43,748 nucleotides of DNA, from contig NZ_KB900705.1 of assembly GCF_000379185.1 (NCBI RefSeq), positions 47,507 through 91,254 of the forward strand, read 5' to 3'. This document shows, piece by piece, positions 1 through 8,800 of the stretch. The notes under the pieces are model-generated. The model did no database searches. It saw only the letters and a program-made list of their open reading frames with translations, and had not been told where the DNA came from. Made by a program: the position numbers and the translations under genes. Positions within the stretch are counted from its first letter, which is position 1. Every line of letters starts with the position of its first letter. The stretch is from Capnocytophaga cynodegmi DSM 19736 (lineage in GTDB: Bacteria; Bacteroidota; Bacteroidia; Flavobacteriales; Flavobacteriaceae).

Positions 1-104
1 TAAATAAATAAATAAAAAAAATTAGGAGATTAAATATTTTGTTGTATCTTTAGGTCGTGTTTTACTTGAAGTTAAGTACAAAATAACCATAAATCATTAA
101 ACTT

Positions 105-2045
105 ATGTCAGAACTAAAGAAGGATAATCTGCAACCAACAGAAAAAGGTGAAGTTTTTTACGAGAAAGAAAATCTTGAAGAAAATGTTAATTCAACTACA
201 GGGGGGATTGAGTATTTAGACGAAATCCATCAGGAAAACGCTGAAGATGCTGAGGATTTGGAAAATTCAAAACGCCACGAAATTCCATTGTTGAATTACG
301 AAGCTATGTCATTAGAGGCTCTTTCAAAAGAATTTAAGAGGTTACTTCATACCGAAAAGGTACAAGCAATCAAGAAACACGCTGAGGCAATTCGGCAGGA
401 ATTTGATAAAAAATATGAAGAACTTCTTGAAGAAAAAAAAGAAGAATACCTTGCAGATGGGGGAGAAGAGTACGATTTTAAGTACGAAAGTCCTATCCAT
501 AGAACTTTTTATGTTCTGTTCAATGAATATCGTGAAAAGAGAAACAATTACCATAAAGAATTAGAGAAAATTCATAAAGAAAACTTGATAGAACGTCAGG
601 AAATTATTGAGGAAATCAAAAATTTAATAAATGTAGAGGAAAATATCAATACTACATTCAAGACTTTCCAGCAATTACAGGAACGTTGGCGTAAGGCGGG
701 GGCTGTTTCGCGTAAGGATTATGATGTTTTGTGGGGAAATTATCATCATCACGTTGAAAATTTTTATGATTTTATCGATTTAAGTCGTGATTTACGTGAC
801 ATTGACTTCAAACGGAACTTAGAAGAAAAATTGAAAATAATTGAAAAAGCTGAAGCTCTTTGTAAGGAAGATGTAGATGCGATGAAAGCTTTCCGTGAGT
901 TACAAATTTTACATAAAATTTGGAAGGAAGATATTGGTCCTGTGGCTCGTGAGTATCGTGAAGAAGTATGGCAAAGATTTAGTGAGGCTACGAAAAACAT
1001 TCATAAGAAAAGACAATATTATTTCGATAATTTAGACAAAGTTTATGAACAAAATGCAGTAAAAAGAACTGAAATTATTGAAAAAATTAAAGAAATTGCC
1101 AATAAAGATATTTCTTCCCATAATGCTTGGCAAAAAGGAATTAAGGAAATAGATGCTTTGCGTGAAGAATTTTTAAGTGTGGGCAAAGTTCCAGCTCATC
1201 TTACGGACGAAGTTTGGACTAAGTTTAAAGAGTCGGTACGCTTGTTCAATCGTAAAAAGAATAACTATTACAAAAAACTGAAAAGGGAGCAACAGGAAAA
1301 TCTTGAAAAGAAACTTGCATTGTTGGAGATAGCCAAAGCTAATAAAAATAGTAGAGATTGGGAAGCTGTCACTCCTGTAATGAAAAAAATTCAGGAGGAG
1401 TGGAAAGAAATAGGAAATGTTCCGAAGAAAAATGCAGACAAAATTTGGAAAGAATTTCGCAAAGCTTGTAACGAGTATTTCGATGAATTACATAAAGCCA
1501 TAAGGCATAACCAAAATGAGGAATATGTAGCTCTTGACAAGAAAAAAGAATTCCTTGATAAGATAAAAGAACATAAGCTCACGAAAGATAGAGAAAAGGA
1601 AATTGAGATTTTGCAAGGTTTTGTAAGTCAGTGGAATGAGTTAGGAAAGGTTCCTCAATCAAAAAGAGGAATTGACACAAAATTCAATAAAGTTATTGAT
1701 GCATTTTATAAAAAGTTGGATTTTGATAAACAAGAAATTGAGCTTATTAAATACAATAACAAGTTAGAAAAATTAGCTAACGAGGATGATGAAAATTCAT
1801 TAAATCAGGAGATGTTTTTTGTTCGTAGGCGAATTGATGAACTTAAGTTGGAAATTTTGCAATTGGAGAATAACTTGCAGTTTTTCAGTAATGTAGATGA
1901 GAGCAATCCGCTTTTCCGCGAAGTAATTAAAAATATCAATAATCAGAAAGAAAACCTCGAAACTTGGACTGCGAAGTTGCGTGAGTTGAAAAATTTGCAA
2001 CATACACAGACTGAAGAAGTAGAGGAAGAAAATAAGGAAGGATAA
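105..2045 (+). CDS. DUF349 repeat protein
   Basis: A 646-residue, highly charged, helix-rich protein built from at least five DUF349-type units. Each has a W/F...(G)xVP or (G)xV core followed by a tryptophan or phenylalanine and a long Lys/Glu helix; examples are LQERWRKAGAVSRKD, IQEEWKEIGNVPKKNADKIW and FVSQWNELGKVPQSKRG. The first 75 residues are acidic and low in complexity. No signal peptide or membrane segment is visible, so it is probably cytoplasmic. The molecular function of DUF349 proteins is not firmly established. The gene is read alone and is followed by a clear hairpin terminator before rdgB. The ATG at 105 is the first plausible start. Confidence 0.85.
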   Translation: MSELKKDNLQPTEKGEVFYEKENLEENVNSTTGGIEYLDEIHQENAEDAEDLENSKRHEIPLLNYEAMSLEALSKEFKRLLHTEKVQAIKKHAEAIRQEFDKKYEELLEEKKEEYLADGGEEYDFKYESPIHRTFYVLFNEYREKRNNYHKELEKIHKENLIERQEIIEEIKNLINVEENINTTFKTFQQLQERWRKAGAVSRKDYDVLWGNYHHHVENFYDFIDLSRDLRDIDFKRNLEEKLKIIEKAEALCKEDVDAMKAFRELQILHKIWKEDIGPVAREYREEVWQRFSEATKNIHKKRQYYFDNLDKVYEQNAVKRTEIIEKIKEIANKDISSHNAWQKGIKEIDALREEFLSVGKVPAHLTDEVWTKFKESVRLFNRKKNNYYKKLKREQQENLEKKLALLEIAKANKNSRDWEAVTPVMKKIQEEWKEIGNVPKKNADKIWKEFRKACNEYFDELHKAIRHNQNEEYVALDKKKEFLDKIKEHKLTKDREKEIEILQGFVSQWNELGKVPQSKRGIDTKFNKVIDAFYKKLDFDKQEIELIKYNNKLEKLANEDDENSLNQEMFFVRRRIDELKLEILQLENNLQFFSNVDESNPLFREVIKNINNQKENLETWTAKLRELKNLQHTQTEEVEEENKEG

Positions 2046-2068
2046 TTTATTTTCATAATTTTGTTAAA

Positions 2069-2106
2069 AAAGAGGTATATGACTCGTAAGTATACCTCTT
2101 TTTCTT
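2069..2106 (+). terminator. Rho-independent terminator after the DUF349 gene
   Basis: The stem AGAGGTATA (2071-2079) pairs with TATACCTCT (2091-2099) and is followed by a T-rich run to 2106. It lies 24 bp past the stop codon. The T run overlaps a TTG codon that could be read as an upstream start of rdgB, which argues against that start. Confidence 0.8.
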
Positions 2107-2122
2107 GTGTAATAATAAAAAG

Positions 2123-2710
2123 ATGAATAAAATGCGTGAATTTGTATTTGCTACCCATAACCATAATAAAATGAGGGAGATACAATCTCTTATGCCTGAT
2201 GATATAAAACTTTTGAGTTTAGATGATATTAAATGTTTTGAGGATATTGAGGAAACGGAAGCAACCATTGAAGGAAATGCAATTTTAAAAGCGAATTATA
2301 TTAAGGAAAAATATGGTTACAATGTTTTTGCTGATGATACAGGATTGGAAGTGAAAGCGTTAGATGGTCAGCCTGGAGTTTATTCAGCACGATATGCAGG
2401 AAATCATAAAAGTGATACTGATAATGTGCAATTACTTTTACGAAATATGGAAGGTAAAACAAACAGAGAAGCACAATTTAAAACCGTGATAGCATTGTGT
2501 TTAGACGATGCTACTTATGTGTTTGAAGGAATTGTAAAGGGAATAATTACAAATACTCCAGTAGGTACTAATGGTTTTGGTTATGATCCTGTTTTTCAGC
2601 CTAATGGTTTTTCTCAGACTTTCGCACAACTTCCTCTTGCTACTAAAAATGAAATAGGTCATCGAGGAAAGGCTTTTAAAAAATTACTTGACTTTTTAGA
2701 AAATTATTAA
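2123..2710 (+). CDS. rdgB: Non-canonical purine NTP pyrophosphatase, RdgB/HAM1 family
   Basis: Hydrolyses dITP, XTP and similar non-canonical purine nucleoside triphosphates to monophosphates, keeping them out of DNA and RNA. The family signature is complete: FATHNHNKMREI near the N-terminus, DDTGLEVKAL, SARYAG, NGFGYDPVF and the closing EIGHRGKAF. The length of about 195 residues is normal. The start is ATG 2123 (MNKMREF) or ATG 2132 (MREF); a TTG at 2105 lies in the preceding terminator and is unlikely. The stop is followed 5 bp later by the exonuclease gene, so the two are probably co-transcribed. Confidence 0.93.
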   Translation: MNKMREFVFATHNHNKMREIQSLMPDDIKLLSLDDIKCFEDIEETEATIEGNAILKANYIKEKYGYNVFADDTGLEVKALDGQPGVYSARYAGNHKSDTDNVQLLLRNMEGKTNREAQFKTVIALCLDDATYVFEGIVKGIITNTPVGTNGFGYDPVFQPNGFSQTFAQLPLATKNEIGHRGKAFKKLLDFLENY

Positions 2711-2715
2711 AGTAT

Positions 2716-3330
2716 ATGTCGTTTTTTAATATATTTCGGAATAAATCAAAAAAAAATGAAATTCCTCTGGAAAATGTTCGTTTTGTAGTTTTTGATACAG
2801 AAACCACTGGATTTAAGTTCTCTACAGATAGGATATTATCCATAGGAGCCGTAACCATTTTAAATAATCGTATTGATTTAAAAAATAGTATTGAATTTTT
2901 TTTGGAGCAGGAAAAATCAAATCCTGAAAGTATTCCTATTCACGGAATTATAAAAAATCATAAGTATCAAAAATTAGCTGAAAGAGAGGCTCTAGTCCAA
3001 TTTTTGGAATATATTGAAGATGCTATTTTGGTAGGGCATCACGTAGGATACGATGTGAAGATGATAAATGCTGCATTACAACGAAATGAGCTTTCTCCCC
3101 TAAAAAACAAGTATTTAGATACTAATTATCTGTTTAAGAAAACCAAAGTCATTAATTATCTTTTGAAAAATGATAAGAATTATAGTTTAGATGAAATTTG
3201 TCAAGAGTTAAACATAACAACTCACGACAGACATAATGCAGCAGGTGATGCTTTTTTAACAGCAATTGCTTTTCTTAAAATTATAAATAAATTGAAAATT
3301 ACTACATTAGGAGCTTTGCTAAAATTGTAA
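2716..3330 (+). CDS. DEDDh 3'-5' exonuclease, DNA polymerase III epsilon-like
   Basis: A 204-residue exonuclease-domain protein. Exo I is VVFDTETTGF (about residues 24-33, the DE pair), Exo II is the HHVGYDVKMI segment with its Asp, and Exo III is HDRHNAAGDA with the conserved His and Asp. The fold matches the proofreading subunit (DnaQ) family, but there is no extra domain, so it may be a free-standing exonuclease rather than the replicative proofreader. It follows rdgB by 5 bp, pairing nucleotide-pool cleaning with DNA editing. It converges with the helicase gene, with only 8 bp between stops and no clear hairpin. Confidence 0.85.
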   Translation: MSFFNIFRNKSKKNEIPLENVRFVVFDTETTGFKFSTDRILSIGAVTILNNRIDLKNSIEFFLEQEKSNPESIPIHGIIKNHKYQKLAEREALVQFLEYIEDAILVGHHVGYDVKMINAALQRNELSPLKNKYLDTNYLFKKTKVINYLLKNDKNYSLDEICQELNITTHDRHNAAGDAFLTAIAFLKIINKLKITTLGALLKL

Positions 3331-3338
3331 ATAAATGC

Positions 3339-5672
3339 TTAGATTATTGTTAATTTAGCAAATTTCAATAAAATCTTTTTGATACCACCTACTTCAAAGT
3401 TGATTTCAGCTTTTTTGTCATTTCCAGCTCCTTCCAGTGATAATACTTTTCCGCGTCCAAAACGTTCGTGTTCTACCAACATTCCTATTTCTAATTGTAA
3501 ACCAGTATTTGAGCCCATTGCGGACGAATTTCCATTCATCGGTTTTAGCTTTCGTAATCGCTGTAAGGCTTCTCCTGTGGGGGCGTTTGTTGATGGAGGA
3601 GTTGAACTTATAGGTTTTTGTAAACGTAATTTACTTTTATCTACTTCTCCAAAAATATCTCTGTTAATCAATGGTTTATATCGATAATTTGGATTACTGA
3701 TAGGCGGAGTTAAGTACTGTACATATTTTGAATCAATCTCATCAATGAAGCGACTTGGCTCACTATCAACTATTTTTCCCCAACGATAACGATTTTCGGC
3801 ATAAGTAAGGTATGCTTGTTTTTCAGCTCTTGTCAGTGCAACGTAAAAAAGTCGGCGTTCTTCTTCCAGTTCTGAACGTGAATGCACACTCATTCCAGAT
3901 GGAAATAAATCTTCTTCCATTCCAACGATATATACATAAGGAAATTCCAATCCTTTTGCCAAGTGAATTGTCATCAAAGCCACTCGGTCATCATCTTCAA
4001 TTTCTTTGTCCATATCGGTAGCTAAGGAAACATCTTCCAGATATTCGGAAAGACTTGAAGTACTATCAGCAACATCTTGCTGTCCTTCCACAAAATCTTT
4101 AATCCCGTTAAGCATTTCCTCAATGTTTTCCATTTTAGCAATACCTTCAGGCGTTCCATCTTTTTTGAATTCTTGTAGTAATCCTGTTTTTCGAGCCACT
4201 TGTTCAGCTATGTCGAAAGCATTAGCTTGTTTGCTGAATTCCTGAAAGTTACGAATCATTACTACAAATTCCGTCAAACGTTGCTTGATTCCAACTCCAA
4301 TATTTAATCCCTCAATTCGATTGATGTTGTACATCACTTCAAAAATAGACTTTTTGTAATGATTTGCTGTCAAAGTCAGCTTTTCAATGGTTGAACTACC
4401 TATTCCTCTTGCTGGAAAGTTGATAATTCGGATAAGAGCTTCTTCATCATTTGGGTTAACAATTAGCCGTAAATAAGCTAACATATCTTTGATTTCCTTA
4501 CGTTGATAGAACGATAATCCTCCATAAATTCTATATGGAATATCACGTTTTCGTAAGGCATCTTCAATGGCACGGGACTGAGAGTTAGTTCGGTAGAGTA
4601 CAGCAAATTGCCCATTTTGCATTTGATGTAACATTTTATTTTCAAAAATAGAACTTGCTACAAATCGCCCCTCATCAGAATCGGTTGCACTTCGATGTAT
4701 TTTTACGGGTTCACCCAATTCATTGGCTGTCCAAACAACTTTTTCTAAACGAGTTTTGTTATGTTCAATGACTGAATTGGCCGCCTCTACGATGTTTTTG
4801 GTAGAACGATAATTTTGTTCCAATCGATATACTTGGACATTTTGGTAATCCCGTTGAAAATTCAGAATGTTATTGATATTGGCTCCTCGAAAAGCATAAA
4901 TACTTTGAGCATCATCACCTACTACGCAAATATTCTGGAAACGGTCAGCTAAAGCTTTTACAATCAAGTATTGAGAATGGTTTGTGTCTTGATACTCGTC
5001 AACTAAAATATATCGAAAACGATTTTGATATTTAGCCAAAACATCAGGATGCATATTTAGTAGTTCGTTGGTTTTCAGTAGTAAATCGTCAAAGTCCATC
5101 GCTCCAGCTTTGAAACAACGTTCTACATAGTTTTGGTAAATTTCTCCCATTCGCGGACGTTTTGCCATTGCGTCAGCTTCCATTAATTCAGGGTTGTTAA
5201 AATATGCTCGAACGGTTATCAAGCTGTTTTTAAAAGATGAAATGCGAGATTGAATTTGTTTGTATTTATAAATGTCTTTATCGAGTTCCATCTCTCGTAT
5301 GATAGCACTTATCAAACGTTGAGAATCTTGAGTGTCATAAATAGTGAAATTTTGCGGATATCCCAATTTATCAGCTTCGATACGTAATATTTTTGCAAAA
5401 ACAGAGTGAAATGTTCCCATCCACAGGTTTTTAGCTTCACTGTTTCCCACAATTTCCGCAATACGTTTTTTCATTTCATTGGCGGCTTTGTTGGTAAAGG
5501 TAAGTGCTAAAATATTGAAAGCATCAACACCCAAATGCATCAAATTAGCTATACGATAGGTCAAAACCCTCGTTTTTCCAGAACCTGCACCAGCAATAAC
5601 CATTAAAGGTCCATCTTTCTGAAGAACAGGTGCTTTTTGAGCATCATTGAGTAGTGATAAATATCGTTCCAT
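3339..5672 (-). CDS. uvrD: ATP-dependent DNA helicase, UvrD/PcrA/Rep type
   Basis: Superfamily 1A 3'-5' helicase used in nucleotide excision repair, mismatch repair and replication-fork clearance. From ATG 5672 it is 777 residues, normal for the family. Motif I is GAGSGKT (residues 28-34). Also present are motif II DEYQDTNHSQ, motif III QSIYAFRGA, motif IV QNYRST, motif V TIHLAKGLEFPYVY and motif VI EEERRLFYVALTRA. The C-terminus has the Tudor-like tail seen in PcrA/UvrD (EHERFGRGKVLSLEG). An in-frame TTG two codons upstream is less likely than the ATG. A good promoter lies about 20-50 bp upstream on the same strand. Confidence 0.95.
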   Translation of the reverse strand: MERYLSLLNDAQKAPVLQKDGPLMVIAGAGSGKTRVLTYRIANLMHLGVDAFNILALTFTNKAANEMKKRIAEIVGNSEAKNLWMGTFHSVFAKILRIEADKLGYPQNFTIYDTQDSQRLISAIIREMELDKDIYKYKQIQSRISSFKNSLITVRAYFNNPELMEADAMAKRPRMGEIYQNYVERCFKAGAMDFDDLLLKTNELLNMHPDVLAKYQNRFRYILVDEYQDTNHSQYLIVKALADRFQNICVVGDDAQSIYAFRGANINNILNFQRDYQNVQVYRLEQNYRSTKNIVEAANSVIEHNKTRLEKVVWTANELGEPVKIHRSATDSDEGRFVASSIFENKMLHQMQNGQFAVLYRTNSQSRAIEDALRKRDIPYRIYGGLSFYQRKEIKDMLAYLRLIVNPNDEEALIRIINFPARGIGSSTIEKLTLTANHYKKSIFEVMYNINRIEGLNIGVGIKQRLTEFVVMIRNFQEFSKQANAFDIAEQVARKTGLLQEFKKDGTPEGIAKMENIEEMLNGIKDFVEGQQDVADSTSSLSEYLEDVSLATDMDKEIEDDDRVALMTIHLAKGLEFPYVYIVGMEEDLFPSGMSVHSRSELEEERRLFYVALTRAEKQAYLTYAENRYRWGKIVDSEPSRFIDEIDSKYVQYLTPPISNPNYRYKPLINRDIFGEVDKSKLRLQKPISSTPPSTNAPTGEALQRLRKLKPMNGNSSAMGSNTGLQLEIGMLVEHERFGRGKVLSLEGAGNDKKAEINFEVGGIKKILLKFAKLTII

Positions 5673-5691
5673 AATCAATTTTTTGAAGGGG

Positions 5692-5722
5692 CAAAAATAG
5701 AAAAATAATTGAAAATTGACAA
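5692..5722 (-). promoter_or_regulatory. Bacteroidota-type promoter for the helicase gene
   Basis: On the minus strand TTG (5722-5720), a 20-bp spacer, then TATTTTTG (5699-5692) match the primary sigma factor consensus of this phylum (TTG, 17-23 bp, TAnnTTTG). The box ends 20 bp before the helicase ATG. Confidence 0.6.
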
Positions 5723-5746
5723 CGAGTTCAGAAGAGAGAAGCTTAT

Positions 5747-5785
5747 ATAAAAAAATATTGCTGACTCGAAAAAATCAGCAATATT
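5747..5785 (-). terminator. Rho-independent terminator of the PAS gene
   Basis: A perfect 11-bp stem, AATATTGCTGA (5754-5764) with TCAGCAATATT (5775-5785). It is followed on the minus strand by a run of T (A run at 5747-5753 on the plus strand). It lies 30 bp after the stop of the PAS-domain gene. Confidence 0.85.
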
Positions 5786-5815
5786 CTCATTTTGATTATG
5801 AAAAAGTATGATTTA

Positions 5816-6502
5816 CTAGTTTATTGAAAACAACCGAGTGAAAAAGTTTTTACGTCGTGTGTCTTCACTCTTTTCTTCGTTAAAGATATCATCAGAAATC
5901 TCTTTAAGCGGTATAATTTCGCCTTCAGGCTTTCTTTCATCAGAAATAATTTGTGTAATGTTTGCTGTTGTATCTTCACCTACGATGTCCATTATGTACT
6001 CAACATACGATTTTCCTTGTTTGTCAAGAAATCCTTTGAAATATCGATTACTTAGGTCTGTTCCGCCAATCTTCTCTAATTTCAGAAGTGTTTCATAAAG
6101 AGGCATAATATGCTCATTGATAACATTTTCTGCCACAGACCTTCTTCTTGCTGTAAATGATACAATTTCTCCTTCGGTATTTCTATTTACTTCAAAATCA
6201 GTGATTACCCAGTAATATTTTCCCGATTTTGAAATATTTTTAAGAATAACGTGAAAATTTCTTCCTGCGAGAATATTCTCCCAAAGAATCTTGAAAAGAA
6301 TCTGCGGAGAGTCAGGATGCCGAATGATATTATGCGGCTGTCCTAGTACTTCTTCAATTGAATATCCACAAACATCTAAAAATGTTTGATTAACATCAAT
6401 AATTGTCCCAAATTTGTCAGTAGTAGAAACAATAGTTTTTGTTTTATCCCAAACAACTTCCTGATTAATGGGAACTGGCTTACAGATAGATTGCTTTACC
6501 AT
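5816..6502 (-). CDS. PAS-domain protein with an Aer-like sensor domain
   Basis: A 228-residue soluble protein. An N-terminal PAS domain (about residues 20-125) carries the Aer-type features DVCGYSIEEVLGQPHNIIRH followed by PDSP, and later YYWV. In the aerotaxis receptor Aer such a domain binds FAD and senses redox state. The remainder (about 130-228) is mostly helical and polar and has no kinase, cyclase, HTH or methyl-accepting domain that I recognise. There is no membrane segment. It stands alone with its own -7 box and terminator. Flavin binding is inference; the output partner is unknown. Confidence 0.75.
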   Translation of the reverse strand: MVKQSICKPVPINQEVVWDKTKTIVSTTDKFGTIIDVNQTFLDVCGYSIEEVLGQPHNIIRHPDSPQILFKILWENILAGRNFHVILKNISKSGKYYWVITDFEVNRNTEGEIVSFTARRRSVAENVINEHIMPLYETLLKLEKIGGTDLSNRYFKGFLDKQGKSYVEYIMDIVGEDTTANITQIISDERKPEGEIIPLKEISDDIFNEEKSEDTRRKNFFTRLFSIN

Positions 6503-6528
6503 ATAGCAGTAATATTATGTATTCGGGG

Positions 6529-6536
6529 CAAAAGTA
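6529..6536 (-). promoter_or_regulatory. -7 box for the PAS-domain gene
   Basis: TACTTTTG on the minus strand matches TAnnTTTG and lies 27 bp before the ATG at 6502. No good TTG at -33 was seen. Confidence 0.45.
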
Positions 6537-6676
6537 ATAAAAAAATGTAAAAATAAAAATAGAAAATGTTAAAAACTTTTACATTTAAATTTATTGTAAA
6601 TATATGTTTTTGAATATTTTTATTTTAATTTATTGGTTATAAAACTTTTATGTTTTTGTATCAGTTTTTAAATAGC

Positions 6677-7156
6677 TTATATTGTTTCGTTCAAATATGC
6701 TTTTAACATCCAAATATTTTTCTCTTGGTCTGCTATCAGCTCTCCAACTAAGGCAATAGTTCCTTCGTCATTTGCTTCATCGGCTGTGTTTAGCAAGTTA
6801 CGTTCTATTTTAAGAAGTTCTGAAATGCTATCCATAATCAAACGTACAGTCGCATCATCATTGAATACGTTGTGTCCTACAGGTACTTTTGAATTTTTTA
6901 CGTAGTCTTCAAACGTATGAAATGGAGTAAACCCTAATGTTAAAATACGTTCCGCTATTTCATCAACGTGAACTTGAGCTGCGTTGTAAAGTTCCTCGAA
7001 TTTTACGTGAAGCTCAAAGAAGCGTTTTCCTTTGATATTCCAATGTACACCTCTCAAATTTTGATAATATGTTTGAAAGTTTGCTAAAAGTACATTTAAT
7101 TCATTTGCTACATTTTCTACTTTTGACTTTTCAAGTCCTAATGCATTATAACTCAT
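6677..7156 (-). CDS. dps: Dps-family DNA-protecting ferritin-like protein
   Basis: Dodecameric mini-ferritin that oxidises Fe(II) with peroxide, stores the iron and can coat DNA in stress. The intersubunit ferroxidase ligands are all visible with the right spacing: His38 (in GVHWN), His50, Asp65 and Glu69 (in VDEIAER). The length of 159 residues is typical. The gene is monocistronic, with a -7 box TACCTTTG (minus strand, 7192-7185) about 28 bp before the ATG. The Dps family is commonly induced by peroxide or starvation, but no OxyR site could be identified by eye. Confidence 0.93.
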   Translation of the reverse strand: MSYNALGLEKSKVENVANELNVLLANFQTYYQNLRGVHWNIKGKRFFELHVKFEELYNAAQVHVDEIAERILTLGFTPFHTFEDYVKNSKVPVGHNVFNDDATVRLIMDSISELLKIERNLLNTADEANDEGTIALVGELIADQEKNIWMLKAYLNETI

Positions 7157-7184
7157 AATATTAATATTTTTGATTTGTTAGATG

Positions 7185-7192
7185 CAAAGGTA
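7185..7192 (-). promoter_or_regulatory. -7 box for dps
   Basis: TACCTTTG on the minus strand is a full match to TAnnTTTG, 28 bp upstream of the dps ATG. No TTG at the expected distance was found, which may mean the promoter needs an activator (inference). Confidence 0.45.
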
Positions 7193-7280
7193 GGAAAATT
7201 AAATAAGCATAAGAGAGTTTTCGGATTGATTTTTCTTATAGTATTATTTTATTTTTCTTATAAATTGATTTACAAACGAT

Positions 7281-8360
7281 TTATCTTTTTGTAGCCCTTA
7301 GTAGATATATGGCTAAAATCGAAAATATAACATTTGGAATAGCTACAGCCATCAGGGGAGATAAGCCTGAAGTTTCTGCAAGAGTTCCAAAAATACGGTC
7401 AAAAAATACAAAAACAAAACCTATGACAATTCCAAAAGCTAAGTTTATTCCCATTCCTCCTCGTCGTTTTACGGAAGAAACAGCAACTCCTATGATAGTT
7501 AAAATAAAGGCAGTTACCATCAATCCCCAACGGCGATATTTTACTAAAAGATAGAGGTTTAGATTAGGAGAGCCTTTCATTTTTTCGCGCTCAATAAACT
7601 TATTTAATTCAAAAATATTTTTGCTTTCAGCGGCGTATTCTACAGGCATTAAATCATCAACCTCAAAGGTGAAAAGTGTGTCAAGTACTTGTTTCTTTTC
7701 GATAATATCGTCATTCTCACCGATAGTTCTTTTTACATAATCTGTTAGCCGATAAGTTTTTATACTATCATTTTCAATCCATTTTATAGATTGAGCCATT
7801 ATTTTCTGTTTTAGATGAATTCCATCAAAATGCTCAACAGAAAAATTATATCCCGTTTTATCTTCGTAATTGAAAGAACTTACATATAGGTAGTCATTCT
7901 CCGAGAATTGGTTGTACAAATCGCTTACGCTTGTTACTGAATTGCTTTGTAAGTATTTGTTATAGAATTCATTATAATATTTACTTGCTGCTGGAACTAT
8001 GAACATTCCCATAAAAAATACCACTACAGAAACAATAGAAGCTCCAATGAAAAAGGGACGTAAAAAGCGGTTAAACGAAATTCCTGAACTTAAAATGGCG
8101 ATGATTTCTGTGTTATTAGCCAATTTGGAGGTAAACCATATAATGGATAAAAACAACAGAATTGGAAATAAAATATTTGCAAAATAAATTGAAAAAGCCC
8201 CGTAGTACATTAATACTTCATCGATAGGAGCTTTTCTGTCAATCATTTTATCAACTTTTTCTGACAAATCCACAACAATTCCAATAGGTACGAAAAGCAA
8301 TATTAACATTAAAAATGTCATCAAATATCTTTTTAGTATGTACCAGTCTAATATTTTCAT
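7281..8360 (-). CDS. lptG: LptF/LptG family permease (YjgP/YjgQ)
   Basis: Inner-membrane subunit of the LptB2FG ABC transporter that extracts lipopolysaccharide for transport to the outer membrane. It is 359 residues long, with the family layout: a short cytoplasmic start (MKILDWYILKRYL), transmembrane helices near residues 12-35, 55-80 and 100-125, a periplasmic beta-jellyroll of about 150 residues, then three more helices in the last 90 residues (starting RWGLMVTAFILTIIG). Its start overlaps the preceding small gene by 4 bp, so they are translationally coupled. Whether it is LptF or LptG cannot be decided from one copy; LptG is the usual label for the tgt-linked copy in this phylum. Confidence 0.85.
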   Translation of the reverse strand: MKILDWYILKRYLMTFLMLILLFVPIGIVVDLSEKVDKMIDRKAPIDEVLMYYGAFSIYFANILFPILLFLSIIWFTSKLANNTEIIAILSSGISFNRFLRPFFIGASIVSVVVFFMGMFIVPAASKYYNEFYNKYLQSNSVTSVSDLYNQFSENDYLYVSSFNYEDKTGYNFSVEHFDGIHLKQKIMAQSIKWIENDSIKTYRLTDYVKRTIGENDDIIEKKQVLDTLFTFEVDDLMPVEYAAESKNIFELNKFIEREKMKGSPNLNLYLLVKYRRWGLMVTAFILTIIGVAVSSVKRRGGMGINLAFGIVIGFVFVFFDRIFGTLAETSGLSPLMAVAIPNVIFSILAIYLLRATKR

Positions 8361-8776
8361 TTGTATCCGTAGATTTTTAGTCCGTTTTCATCTTTTTCAT
8401 AACAAAATTGTGCCAAATTGCTCATTGCTTTCTCAATTTTATCAATTGGATTTTCTTTGTATCGATAACTTAGCTTTTCCGTTCTGTTAAATCTTTCTAT
8501 TTCATATTTTTGAGGAATAAAAATCCATTCAATTTCCTTAAAAGAAAACACTCCAAAAATAGTATCCATATAATTTTCTCCAATATATCCGATACTAAAA
8601 TCATAAATTTTATCCTCTAATAAAAATTTGATTTTACTTCCGTTTATCGAAAGGTTGTTAACTGAAAATTCTTCAAAAAATTTGTACCACTTGCTATCGT
8701 TCATAAAAGACGCCCGATGAGAAATTTCTTTATCGAGTTTCTTTTGATAAATATCGTAAGGCAGTTGTGTTTTCAT
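8357..8776 (-). CDS. Small hypothetical protein, possibly DUF6678-like
   Basis: A 139-residue soluble protein with no signal peptide. Visible features are a KWYKFFEEF segment near residue 30, a beta-rich middle ending in FKEIEWIFIP, and the C-terminal pattern IERFNRTEKL followed by ENGLKIYGYK. This resembles the DUF6678 group, whose function is unknown, but I am not certain of the family. It sits 24 bp after tgt and overlaps lptG by 4 bp, so it is part of the tgt-lptG transcript. Nothing links it functionally to either neighbour. Confidence 0.65.
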   Translation of the reverse strand: MKTQLPYDIYQKKLDKEISHRASFMNDSKWYKFFEEFSVNNLSINGSKIKFLLEDKIYDFSIGYIGENYMDTIFGVFSFKEIEWIFIPQKYEIERFNRTEKLSYRYKENPIDKIEKAMSNLAQFCYEKDENGLKIYGYK

Positions 8777-8800
8777 TGTTATGAACTTTAATTTTTTGAT

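Noticed and set aside
2105-2122. Upstream TTG start for rdgB
   Set aside because: The codon lies in the T run of the preceding terminator, and the family starts at the MREFVFATHN segment.
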